A DNA stretch of 64,000 nucleotides from Dipteris shenzhenensis. Lineage: Eukaryota > Polypodiophyta > Polypodiopsida > Gleicheniales. Positions 43,416 through 54,727 of this stretch are shown in pieces. Position 1 is the stretch's first letter. Every line of letters starts with the position of its first letter. Below the pieces are notes generated by a model. The model searched no databases. It saw only the letters and a list, made by a program, of their open reading frames with translations, and had not been told where the DNA came from. The DNA lies in NCBI GenBank assembly GCA_047967505.1, contig CM106538.1; one strand, 5' to 3'. The position numbers and the translations under genes were made by a program.

Positions 43416-46151
43416 ATGGCCGATACTAGTGAGTCACTATCTGAGAAGAAGCGATTACACCATCTTCACATCGACTTGGAAGAACAATATGCTCCAGCAC
43501 AAAAAAGACGAAAGGATACGGTGCTGAATGCTCAACAGCGGGAAAATATGAGAAGAGAAGGGCTTCAACATATTGACTTATGGTGCGACGGAAGCATATA
43601 TCCAAAATGTCAAGTAAAAAACTCTACACCTCCATTTGTCAATCCCACCACATTACTGAGGTTTGCCGGCGATGGACAAAATGGACTTCTTGGTTATATT
43701 TCAGCGCAATCTGCATTTGTGGAAACGTATAAAATGATGTACCTACAAGAAAAGGGGGCCAAGATGGAGGAGATAGCCATTCGTGGAAAATTGGAGCAGC
43801 AGTTGCAGAATGAAATCGAGGAGCATTCAAAGAGTAAAAAAGAATTGACAAGAGCAAGAAAGAAGAGAACCGTGCTTGGAGACAGACAACGTAGCAGGAA
43901 GATTAAAAACATTGCAAATTTGAAGGCTGGGACTGGTGGATGCAAGCGACGAATTCAGGAAGCAAGGTTAGATTGAAATTTATCATTTTGTATACTCAAA
44001 AAGGCTCTCTTCCAGACTATATCTATTTCGTTGATTGTCGCAAAATAAGAATGGAGGTGCTGAATAATATAGTCATATAATGTTGTTATTACAGGAAATT
44101 ATTGGAGCCTGCAAAAGAAAATATGGACCCGAACCTTCTTCCTGTTAAACAAATGAAAGGATTGCTTTCTTGCGGTGTAGCAAAAGGTTTGATTGAGGAA
44201 AAAAAATACAAAACAGTCAAACGCAATGTTGTAGAGGACTTTGTATCCAATAATCAAGTTGATGGCACTATAATCCAAGAGGCTCTTGATGTTAGTGGAG
44301 TTAGCAGGAAGGGATATAGTTCGATTTTCCATGCGATATCCTCAACTTTGAAAGATCAAAGGATTAAACGAGTTTTACTGCCAAATCCAGCAACCGTGTG
44401 GAGGATAAGAGGTCATTTGAATGAAAGTATAGATGAATTTATTGGGCAGTATATCCATATTGAAGAAATATTTCATGGTGTTAAAGGAACCACTGTGTAT
44501 GATCCTTGGAACAATATATTTTTAGATCTGCAACAACTTCAAAAAAGAATGGTCGAGTTTTATGGAATAACATTTGAGGAGTGCAAAGGCATTTTGAAAT
44601 TTGTTATCAAACTGGATGAGTGTGAGGTTGTAAAGGAAAAGAAAATGGAAAGAGTTACTATTACATTGATGAATGGAGCGATTGATACATCATTGACTGA
44701 AGCGAGTTCAAAGTATTTTAGTGTGCAGTCAGAGAAACACATATGGTGGTTAGGCTCGTTCCAGGTATGATCATGGGCTGTTTTATACTTGATTTTGGTC
44801 ATTGTTTTCAAATCTGATATAGTAATACTTTTGTTTTCTATAATCTCGCAGGTGAAGACCGAAGACCATGAAACACTAGATTGGGTGTTTCATCACACGA
44901 AAATACCAACAATAATCAAAAGACAAGTGCAAGGCGAGAATCTCCATGTTGCAGGAAAAGGTGATTTTCAAGTAGAGTGGCACATGGCCGGGGATCTTAA
45001 AACACTTAAGTGCATGTATAACATTAGTAAAGGAGGCAACTCAAAGTCTCCTTGTCTTTACTGCAAAGAATCAGCTCAAGTAATGGATTCAAAATGGTGG
45101 AAGAGAGCACCTAATAGAGATAAAGTTGACCCTGACTTCAAGGCCATTCTGGACATTCCACTATGTAATGTTCACATCTGCACATTGCATGGTCTATGTC
45201 GAATTATTGAGAAATTGGTATTTTTATATATTGGATTTGCTTGGAAACTCCGTCCCGAAAAAAATAGAAAGGATGCTCTTCAAGCATTGGAAAAAGTGTT
45301 ATCCGATATAGGTCTGCATGGAGGAGATGTTCAAATCACAAAGGATTTTAAAAAGTCTACCAATGGCAAGGAGGTACCAATCAAGCCCTCTATTGGTGGT
45401 GTTAAGGCAAGAAGATTCTTGTCTCGACCCAAACACAGTAAGCAAGTAAGGCAAGGTAGAGCAGTTTCAAAGATTAATTATGGATTGTGGAAGCAAGTCC
45501 ATAATGCTGTGAAAGATCATGAGGCAGATGGGGAAGCACGAAATAGGAAGGCAGAGGTGTGGAGGTCTCTTGATCAACTCTTCATGTTCTGTGACAAAGT
45601 AACATGGACAAAGAGTGATTACAAGAACTTTGAGGAGGCAATTAAACATTTTGGGAAGTCAATGAAAGACGCGTGGACAGCCTGCAATATAACTCACTAC
45701 ATGGTAAGGTTCTGTCTTTTTCTTTTACTTAAGTGTGATCCTCTTTTTTTTATTACTTACTATGCATTCTTATGTCTTACAGCATATCATATACAACCAC
45801 CTTCCCTATTTTGTCAAAAAGTATGGATGCCCAGCTATTTGGTCTACCCAAGGCATGGAGAAGTCTCACTACATGGCACGTAATGCATTTTTTAGACACA
45901 CACAACACTATGGAGGGAGTCAGAAGGCGAATAGTCTGAAGGAAGTCTTCCAATGGTTTTACCGAGGCATACTACAAAGGCTGCATGCTAAAAGAAAAGT
46001 TGCTAGCTCCAAAATCAAGCTTGCTTTTCTTCTAGCCCAAAAGCAAAGACGAAGACAAGCTCTAGACAATTCAATTGCAGCAAAGAGACATAGACAGTGG
46101 AGGGAATCGAAGATATTTAGAAACCATAAATGGACAAGTAAACATGAATAG
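43416..46151 (+). CDS. DDE transposase with RAG1-like zinc-binding core
   Basis: Four exons (43416-43966, 44095-44764, 44852-45703, 45783-46151) with GT-AG introns give 813 residues. The N-terminal third holds a coiled coil (about residues 95-165) and basic stretches, probably for DNA binding. Candidate catalytic residues are Asp358 (KLDECE), Asp455 (AGDLKTL) and Glu717 (STQGMEKSHY). Cys475-x2-Cys478 (CLYC) and His692-x4-His697 (HIIYNH) are placed like the zinc ligands of RAG1. The His-His-Glu spacing (5 and 25 residues) equals RAG1 His937/His942/Glu962 as I recall it, and a Trp precedes the Glu motif in both. It should bind the terminal repeats and cut and rejoin DNA. The gene converges on gene B (stop-to-stop gap 323 bp). 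The outer copy confirms the exon 3/4 junction. Confidence 0.85.
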
Positions 46152-46474
46152 GACTCATTTGTAACTTATTGGAGTTATGTCCACATGTTTTCAAACTCAT
46201 TCAATAGAAATTTTTTTAGTGGAACAAGTGACTCTTGGTGTTATGCATGAAAAAAATTTCAATGTGAAACATATGATCTGAACTTAATACAATTTGTTTA
46301 CAATTTCAATATATTGTTCATTTAATATTTAACGACACCACTCTATGTAAATGTACAAATCATTTCATCATCAACTTATTAATCATTTATACAAGATCAT
46401 ACCAGATATCAAAGACTTTATACAAATCAGTTCAAATTTAATATAATGTTTGTGCTATATTCGATGACTAAATC

Positions 46475-49102
46475 CTATTTCTCCCAGGGCCTGTTCATCG
46501 GAACTCTCTTTTTGATCTTGATTGGAGTCTTTTTCTTCTTTATTGGCTTGATGTCGACTGTCTCTTTATCCTTTTCTTCAGCTCTCTCCACCTGTTCCTC
46601 TTCTTGGACTGTGTGGCCTGATGCAATCATGGGTGGCTCTCGAAACCTTACAAGCTGGTGTTTTCCATAGCCCTCCAGATATTTGGGGTCCTTAACACCA
46701 CATGCTAATGCATAAGAAGTGTAAGACAAAAAGTAAGCGGCCCTAGAGGCCTGCTTATTCACATAATCTCCAAATATATCTATGGCAGACAACCTCTCTA
46801 TCAAAATGATCTTTTCCTTTTGCCATGAAAGAGCATGTCCACCTAAAGCCCTGGACAAACATTTTAGGAAGTAAACAATGGCTTCTCCATTGTTGCTCAA
46901 CTGCCTAAGGTAAATCAAGATCTTGGCACTGCCTAGATCATGAATATAATGAGCTAGGCCTGACATTTTGCGAAACCCAACCTGCCTGCTTCCACTTGAT
47001 CTCTGGAGGAATGTGTCATCCTCAATTTGTAGCTGCAACATATCAAAGGATTGGAGTGAGACAATACACAACCTACAAAACTAAAGTTAAGCAGAAGTCA
47101 AAGTATATGATTTGAAGTACCTTCTCATTTTCATCAGCAACAAGCAGTTCATCTTTCCAAAGATTTATCCCTCTCCCTTCTTGTACAGCCTCTTCTCTAG
47201 TCTTTTCTGTGTATAGAGCTGAGAGATTCATAGCTCCCTGTGTGAGCTGGAAGGCAGCTTCATCTGGCTCTTGGAACTTTTCAGCGTCTTTGAAACAAAA
47301 TGAAAGGGCCTCTACAGGATCAAACATTGTTTCCAAAGCCAGAAGTGATTGGTCATCCTCTATGTCAACCTCCTTGTCAAGCCTTGAAGCCTGGGCAATA
47401 AGGGAAATGGCATAGTCCTCCCTCAAATCAAACATACACTCTATATCATGGAGGAAAACATAATCCTTTCCACCAATCAACACACCTGGAAGCATGGGCA
47501 CTGCATAGTTGCTGCTCTGAACATCAAAATCTTCAACTGGCTCTGCTCCCCTCAGAGTTTTATTCCTCAGTTGAACAAGGTCAAGAGCAGCCACTTGCAG
47601 CCCCTCATCCTGAAGGTTGATATCTTCTTCTTGCTCTGCCATTTCAGAGCCCAAAGAAACATCCTCCTTTTCAGAAGCTTCAGATGTGTCTTCTTCTTCT
47701 GTTTCCTGCCCTTGTTCATCCAAAGACTCCTGACTGAAGACAATGTACATGAGAAATGCCATGCTCTCCTCCAGCACTCTGCACTTTCTGGTGTGCAAAG
47801 TAAAGTTGAATTTATAGTGATCAGGCAGGCTGTCAAATCTTCTGCTCACATGGTACCTCAACCTGTCATTGGAGACAATATGATTAATGTGCACAAAAAC
47901 CTTTTCACCTCCCACAATTCTTCCTGCCTCTGTCAGTTCTTTGAAGGCATCCCAATAGTCTGAAAGAAAATCTTTGTGTTGCTCCAGTACAGAGCTCATT
48001 GAGAACTCCATGTTGAATATACTGTGGTATAAATGGAAGTTACTCTGAGCCTTGCATTTGTGAAGAAACTCAAATAGGAGAAAATCTGGAGAACTGTCCT
48101 CTTCTGGTTCCATTTGTTTTTTGATGGAAGAATCAGCACTCTGCTCCAGCCTCTTCTTTTTGCCTGTTCAAAAACTTATATACTATGAATTCTATATGCT
48201 GACATATGCAATCAGTGAATGCATTGTATATCACCAGATAATTCCTTCATGACATCTCATCACTCACCTGGTGATTGCTGAGGTTTTATTATAGCAGCAG
48301 AAAAGTCCAGCTTCCTCTTGAAAGGTGGGGCCTGGGAGCCAGCTGTTCCAAAACAAAAACATTTCTCATCATCAAGGAAGATCTCCACAGGGCTAAAGGT
48401 AGCAAATTAATGAGGTAGAAGTGAGAAACAAATAATACACAGGAATTTGCAGCAAAATGCGATATGGGCTGTTTAGAGAATTGTAAACCACTCTCCTCGC
48501 ATTTTGTTGCAAATTCTCAAATTCTGGTCATGTGCATGTCAAATCAAGAACTTGGTTCATCTCAGTGATTCCTGGACACTATGATCTCATATGCAAGAGA
48601 AATAATGGAATGAGTGATACTATTCATGAGGAATGTGTCAACAACAGGAATTTGCAGCAAAATGCGATATGGGCTGTTTAGAGAACTATAAACCACTCTC
48701 CTCGCATTTTGTTGCAAATTCTCAAGTTCTGTTCATGTGCATGTCAAATCAAGCACTTGCTTCATTTCAATGATTCCTGGACACTATGCTCTCATATGCA
48801 AGAGAAAAAATGGAATGAATGAAAATTTTCATGAGCAAGGAGTCCACAACAGGAATTTGCAGCAAAATGCGATATGGGCTGTTTAGAGAATTCCAAACCA
48901 CTCTCCTCGCATTTTGTTGCAAATTTCTTGTTTCTGTTCATATCAACCTACAATCTAATTTCTGGGTGATTTACCACATTGTGGAAGAAGGATGGAGCTG
49001 AGTGAAGACATTGGGACATAAAAAATCCAATGGATGGAAGAAATAAATGTTGAAAAACATTGAAACCAAACTAGAACTCTGACCTTTTTTTTCCTTTTCC
49101 AT
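46475..49102 (-). CDS. Gene B, unknown protein conserved in both element copies
   Basis: Minus-strand exons 49102-49084, 48342-48268, 48163-47121 and 47032-46475 give 564 residues (MEKEKKAGSQ start, PWEK end). Visible parts: a basic N terminus (KKKRL), a helical region around FLSDYWDAFKEL and EKVFVHINHIV, an acidic Glu/Asp-rich linker (EEEDTSEASEKED), then a segment with MLPGVLIGGKDYVFLHDIECMF, and a helical C-terminal domain with GLAHYIHDLG and KIILIERLSAIDIFGDYV, ending in a Lys-rich tail (IKKKKTPIKIKKR). No enzyme motif is recognised. A diverged homologue exists in the outer element, so the protein is part of the transposon core. Convergence on the transposase recalls the RAG1/RAG2 layout, but there are no kelch repeats or PHD finger. 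Intron 1 contains three hairpin repeats. Confidence 0.8.
48446..48923. repeat. Hairpin array 1 (three copies) in gene B intron 1
   Basis: Each unit (48446-48513, 48651-48718, 48856-48923) starts TTTGCAGCAAAATGCGATAT and ends TCGCATTTTGTTGCAAA, an inverted repeat with about 20-bp arms and a 30-bp loop. Flanking sequence is also partly repeated at about 200-bp spacing (for example TCATATGCAAGAGAAA). Confidence 0.92.
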
Positions 49103-49365
49103 GCTGATTGAGTTGCACTGGTAAATCTCCTGCTCTTTCTCTAGCTTGAACCTTGCACTCTAGGTAACCTGGAGATCTGGCAGTACTGTCTTCAGGCAGG
49201 CTGCAGTCTGGATGGAGTGTGCTGGGTAGGAAAGAATCAGAGAGAAAGGATCAGGAGAGAGTCGTGGCAGGGATGAGAGATTGGAATCCAGGGGAGGGAA
49301 AAGTGGTTGTGGTATTCATGATGAAATAATGAATGGCACAAGTTCCAAGGAATAAAGTGTACTTT

Positions 49366-49444
49366 CACACGTGCCAGATTTCAAACTCCAAGAGATCTGG
49401 GTCCCATCCACACGTGTGAAAAACGACTAGATTCCACACGTGTG
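49366..49444. promoter_or_regulatory. Three CACACGTG boxes upstream of gene B
   Basis: CACACGTG (49366-49373) and two palindromic CACACGTGTG copies (49409-49418, 49435-49444) lie about 260-340 bp upstream of the gene B start, in the divergent region shared with H3-Ulp1. CACGTG is the core bound by plant bHLH and bZIP factors. A regulatory role is inferred from clustering. Confidence 0.55.
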
Positions 49445-49689
49445 GGATTTAGTGATTCTTTAATTCATTTTGCACTTCTTTGTGGTATCCTGTTTTAGAA
49501 CTCTTGCCCTTTAGTCTCTGCTCTCTTGCCTCCCTACCTCCATACTCTGCAGCATCAGCATCTTGTCCAGCAGCACAGAATCATCCTCAGCACAGATTAC
49601 TCCTCAGCAGCACAGCACATCCACAGATAGACTCCAGGTCAGGAAGAATGGGTTCTCCCCTTAGTCTCTGCAATCTTTTTGCCTAAAAT

Positions 49690-50600
49690 AGAAAAAATAC
49701 ATACTGTATGGAAATGCATAGACTCAAACCAAGACAAAGAAATCACTGTAGGAAAGCAGATCTTCAAGTGTGATATTTGCATGTGATCTTCTTGCATAAC
49801 CTCCATTCATACTGTATTTGGTTGGAGAAACATAGAAATCACTGTAGGAGTGCACCAGCATGTCATTTAGAAAATTTGCAGCAAAATGCGATGTGGACCT
49901 GTTTGAAATTCCAAACTGCTCATATCGCATTTTATTGCAAATTTCTCTATTTGGCTTCTTCCACCCCTGTGATTGCCTTTTCTTTGTGAGAACATGTTCT
50001 GGTTTTTTGACTTCCATAGCTGTAGTCTTCTTGCATAAACTCCATTCATACTGTATTTGGCTGGAGAGACAAAGAAATCACTGTAGAAGTTCACCAGCAT
50101 GTCATTTCAGAAATTTGCAGCAAAATGCGATGTGGACCTGTTTGAAATTCCAAACTGCTCATATCGCATTTTATTGCAAATTTGTCTATTTGGCTTCTTC
50201 CACCTCTGTGATTGCCTTTTCTTAATGAGAACATGTCTGGTTTTGTGACTCCCCTTAGTCTCTGCAATCTTCTTGCCTAAAATAGAAAAATTACATCCTG
50301 TATGGAAATGCATAGGCTCAAACCAAGACAGAGAAATCACTGAAGGAATGCAGATCTTCAAGTGTGATATTTGCATGTGATCTTCTTGCATGACCTCCAT
50401 TCATACTGTATTTGGTTGGAGAAACATAGAAATCACTGTAGGAGTGCACCAGCATTTCATTTAAAAAATTTGCAGCAAAATGCGATGTGGACCTGTTTGA
50501 AATTCCAAACTGCTCATATCGCATTTTATTGCAAATTTCTCTATTTGGCTTCTACCACCCCTGTGATTTCCTTTTCTTTGTTAGAACATGTTCTTCATGT
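49690..50600. repeat. Hairpin array 2 (three copies) in the divergent promoter region
   Basis: Units at about 49875-49943, 50114-50182 and 50469-50537 start TTTGCAGCAAAATGCGATGT and end ATCGCATTTTATTGCAAA. They are the same hairpin family as array 1 with a different loop. They sit in larger 230-330 bp tandem repeats (CATTCATACTGTATTTGG, AGAAATCACTGTAGGAGTGC) that fill the space before the H3-Ulp1 start at 50644. Confidence 0.92.
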
Positions 50601-50643
50601 CTTTGATCTCTTTCCAATCCTTTGTATGCAGTTTTTCAGAGTG

Positions 50644-52744
50644 ATGGCAAGAACCAAATCAACTGCAAGGCAAGTTGGCAAAGGACCAAGTCTTGCAGCA
50701 ACAGCAGCTGGGACAGGTTCCAAGAAGTTTAGTGTGCCTCCAAAGGGAAGAGCTTCACATGGCAGGAAGGGTAAGCCAATGAGCTTGCTCAAGCAAAAGG
50801 CCAAAAGATTGAATAAGGGTGCAGGTGTGCTTAGGGAAATAAGGAGGCAACAGAAAGCCATAGGTTTTGCAATACCCAAAGCACCCTTTCAAAGACTGGT
50901 GAGAGAAATTTGTGACAGTTGGAACCTTGGGTTCAGGTGGAATAGAACTGCCATTCTTTCCTTGCAGGAAATGGCAGAGGATTACCTGGAGAAATATTTT
51001 GAGGATGCAATGCTTGTAGCAGCCCATGCTCACAGGGTGACTTTGATGGCCAAAGATTTCAACACTTTGTCCAGAGTGAGATGGAGATATGACAAGCTGG
51101 TTCATCCTGTGGAATGGCAGGACATCAAAATGAGAGATATATTGCTAATTCCACCTACAAGGAAGGTCAAGGTTGATGAGGTAAAGGTTGTTGAGGTAAC
51201 ACACTCAAAGAACACCAGAGGGAAGGCTGCTTATGAGGACTCACTGAAGCAGCAAGTAAAAGAAACAAAATCTGTGATAGATGTGGAAACTGGAAAGAAG
51301 GAGCTACACATACATAGAAGGTTGAAGGAGCTGGGCCCTGATGTAGTTGTACATATTGAGGATGAAGTTTCAGTCAATGATTTTGATTTGACAAAACAAT
51401 GCTTAGCAGCATTGGCTAACAAGAATGAGTATTGCTCAGATACTATCATTCTTGCAATGCTCTAGTAAGTGTCTTTAAATTTTACATTTTTTGCAAATCA
51501 ATCCTCCTTGTAACTCTTTTATAACCTACCCTAATTATGTTCTGATCCTATGCAGCATGATGAGAAGCTGGCTTCATCCCTCTGTACAACATACAGTCCA
51601 TATTGTTGATCCAGCCATTTCTTCTAGATTAAGAGATGCAAAAGAGACTCCCATGAGTATTTCCAGCTGGTTCAAACACTGCAATTTTGAAGTAATTGAC
51701 ATTTTGCTACTTCCATATCATAGCAAGTATGTGGGTGACTACTTCTTTTAAGATTCTTCTTTAATATTGGGAACTCTTGTAGCCTTTCATTTGCTTATGC
51801 TTTTTTCCTTATGCAGTGACCACTGGAGTTTTGTGTCTATTGACATCCAGCAGAAGCAGTGCTTTCTATTCAACTCTCTAAAAAACACACACAGAGAGCT
51901 GAAATTGTAAGTACTGTGTGTGCTTTCTGAACTCAAAACTTCATTATTTTGATACCATACTAACTAAATTATACATATTGCAGTTGTATTAGAAGGCTAT
52001 TAGATGCATTGGATCATTGTCCTCCAAATGTCTCTCTGTTGGATTCAATAGAGCCATTAAGTCTAGAGGTAAAAAGTCTATTAAATGCTATGTCTTTGAA
52101 CTTATTGAATAATTTTGTTTTGTGCTGATGCTCACAGTTTCTAACATTTTTTTATAACTGTACAGACACCACAACAAAATGATTCAAGTAGTTGTGGATG
52201 GAGGGTGCTGATCAATGCAAAATATATACTTTCAAGCTACTTTGAAAAGGAACAGCCAGATCTGGTAAGGAAAAATACTTTTCATTTAGCTTGAATATAA
52301 TTCATAATGATACAAAGTGTTCTAAATTATCCTCTGCCATTGCAGATGAAAGAGGATAGCTTCAGCCCCAACTATGTACATAATTTTAGAGCTCATACAA
52401 TTTTGAGGTTTTTGAGCTATGCCTCCCCCAAACCTATTGTAGCAGCTACTGTGGAGCTGGGTGAAAGCTCTAAAGTACAAGAAGGTGTCATACACCTTGA
52501 TCCCACATATGAAGCACCTGATGTTGAGGACCAGAAGCCACAGGAGCAATCACAGAGTGCTGAGGAGGAGCAGACACAGGAGCAAAGACCTGCTGCTGAT
52601 GTTGAGGAGAAGGTGGAGAAGCAGCAAAGAGAGGCTTCTGGGGCAGTGGAGGAGACAGGATGGAGCACGGACAGGATGGAGCAGCAGAGAGAAGATCCTC
52701 CAGAAAATGTAGAGCAGCCTCTGGATGAAACTGTACATAAATAG
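50644..52744 (+). CDS. Histone H3-like domain fused to an Ulp1/C48 protease domain
   Basis: Six exons (50644-51464, 51556-51726, 51817-51906, 51984-52068, 52166-52264, 52346-52744) give 554 residues with all junctions in phase. Residues 1-10 (MARTKSTARQ) copy the H3 tail; Lys4 is kept, Lys9 is Gln. A histone fold spans about 60-145 (GVLREIRRQQ, PFQRLVREIC, AILSLQEMAEDYL, HAHRVTLMAKDF). Loop 1 has canonical H3 length, so it is not CENH3-like. Residues about 235-440 match Ulp1-type SUMO proteases: His333-Trp (DHWSFVSID), Asn350 where the triad Asp is expected (FNSL), Gln393 and Cys399 (QQNDSSSCGW). The tail is Glu/Gln-rich and disordered. It may enter or dock on nucleosomes and cleave SUMO or bind it; Asn for Asp leaves activity open. 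The gene converges on gene C (84-bp gap). Confidence 0.88.
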
Positions 52745-52828
52745 AAAATGGATGTTAGAAATATGTTCTACAGATTCAGCTAAACAATTCTGTACAAAAT
52801 CTTACTTGATTGAATACAAAACCTTTCT

Positions 52829-54268
52829 TTATGGAGTATGTGTGATCTCAATTTTAAAATTTTCTATGTCTTTGCATTTAACTGAGCTCTCTCTTCTTCT
52901 GAGTAACTGCAAAAAAGCAATATGAATTAGAGTGGTAAATTAAACTAATAGCAATGCTTATAGAGACTAGGATAAATCAGATGGTGTACCTTTCTGTTCT
53001 TGTAGATAAATAAAAAGTCGTTTGAGATAGAACCTTCAGTCTCAAACAGAATGTCACTGCGTAATTGAGCTAGGGAGCAACATTCTCTTAACGAGATACT
53101 GGCTACCACATCACCATTCTCAAGAACATCAATATCAATAAGTTTATTTTGTGCACCAAACAACTCTTCATCTTGGTCCATTGGGACAAGCTTTGAACCT
53201 AGCATTCGACTGCGCTTGTAATAAAAAGAGAGAATAAAATTTTGTGATGCAACCATGTACTTCAGTTGCATAGAAGGTTGGACCACCTCACAAAACACTG
53301 AACTACATGTCTTCTTATCCCAACCTTTATCCAAAAATTGTGGCATGCATGCCGAATTTGTTGCTTTAACTGTGAGCATTGTTTTTGAAACCTTTACTGG
53401 AAAGGTATTAAACAAGTCTACAAAAACTGTGAGAGGCATGCACAAAGAAATTTTTACTATCCTAGTGGCAATATTGGGCCTCAGAGCTTTCTGTACTTCT
53501 GTAAAAAGCTTCGCCCTATATGCCTCTGTAACACTAGAATGTGGGTGAGGCCAATCCACCGAATTCCACGCCGGAAGGTCTTGTTTTATTAATACACCAT
53601 GTGTGTTAGCTTTGTCCAGCAACTGATAAAAATGATCAGTAAAAAATATACCCGATTGAGCTAGCTTTGTTGCACATCGACCTTGGTATTGTTGTTCTCC
53701 TATCGATCCATGCAGAACATCTATAAATCCCAGAATACAATCGATGTTTTGCCATGTCTCATACGATGAAGGATATAAATCTGAAATAAAACAACACAAG
53801 AATGTCAATAAGTTAAGAGAGAAAGCTTCATCTTAAAAATCCATACACCTCATGAAGGAAAAAACCACAATAGAAAAATATACAATTAGGCCTGTGTTGC
53901 GGAAGATTTTTTGGATAGTCTCGCAAGACAAGTTCTTTATGCATGTACACGTGCTGAATCAAAACTTCTTTCACGGATATCTTCCCTTTGGTGATTTTAA
54001 AATCTCGTACTCTTCCCTTCCACGATGCCAAGAAAATGTTTTTTGTCTGGGGTCTTTTTCTTTTGCTAGGTTGCATGAGCACCCATGCTCCTTTCGAAAC
54101 ACTAAACCTTTCCCAAGTTCCTTCTGTTTTGACTGTACTTGAATTCTCTACCGACGAAATAGAAGAAGCAGGTCGACGGGGTAAGGATGTTTGGTATAAT
54201 TCTGCCTTCGTAGCATTATCATCCACAGAGCGTCTTGCACAAGAACGGCCGTGGTTTTGGTTCACCAT
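52829..54268 (-). CDS. Gene C, unknown protein conserved in both element copies
   Basis: Minus-strand exons 54268-53884, 53780-52990 and 52906-52829 give 417 residues (MVNQNHGRSC start, EITHTP end). The N-terminal part is basic and Ser-rich. Then come GAWVLMQPSKRKRPQ and a middle domain with SGIFFTDHFYQLLDKA, a cluster with NSVDWPHPHSS, and hydrophobic segments. The C terminus (about 350-417: NGDVVASISLRECCSLAQLR, FLFIYKNRK, LLRRRESSVKCKDI, FKIEI) looks like a small beta-grasp or ubiquitin-like fold, tentatively. The outer copy has the same order of motifs. A 5' untranslated exon probably lies at about 54380-54560. Function unknown; its place next to the right end suggests a transposition or chromatin role. 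Confidence 0.78.
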
Positions 54269-54727
54269 GGAGATTTTCTGAATCTGTAAGAATAGCAAAG
54301 TAATGTAACTAAGATAACAATTTGAAGTTTCAAGAAAGAGAAAGTGGGCAAACAGACAGTTGACGAGAAACATCTTACTCTACGCCAAACAGGATCAAGG
54401 GAGCAGTTTTGGAAAAGGAAGGCAGTTGCACAATGAGGCAATGGTGTAGAATGGTAGACCTTTCGCACGAAAGGCGGCACAATATTTAAAAATTCAAAGG
54501 AAGGTGGAAGCGGGAAGGATCTTGTCAGATAAAATGTCAGTTTAGATTCTATCTTCTTGTCCAAAGATCTTCTACGAATAAAAAACCAATCTCCTCATTA
54601 ATGTAGCACGCTTGTACTTACATAAAGTATTGTTTCTTTTTTCTATTTTCTCTTATTTTCGTGAATTTTCAACGTTACGTTGGCCTTCTATTGATTGGTT
54701 GAGAGCTTATTTTTCCAAACCGTAAAA

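Noticed and set aside
43416-46151. Transposase as a KDZ (Kyakuja/Dileera/Zisupton) enzyme
   Set aside because: The Cys and His positions and the Trp before the last Glu fit RAG1-like enzymes, and the KDZ-typical motifs I know were not seen.
46475-49102. Gene B as a RAG2 homologue
   Set aside because: The convergent layout is suggestive, but no kelch repeats or PHD finger are visible.
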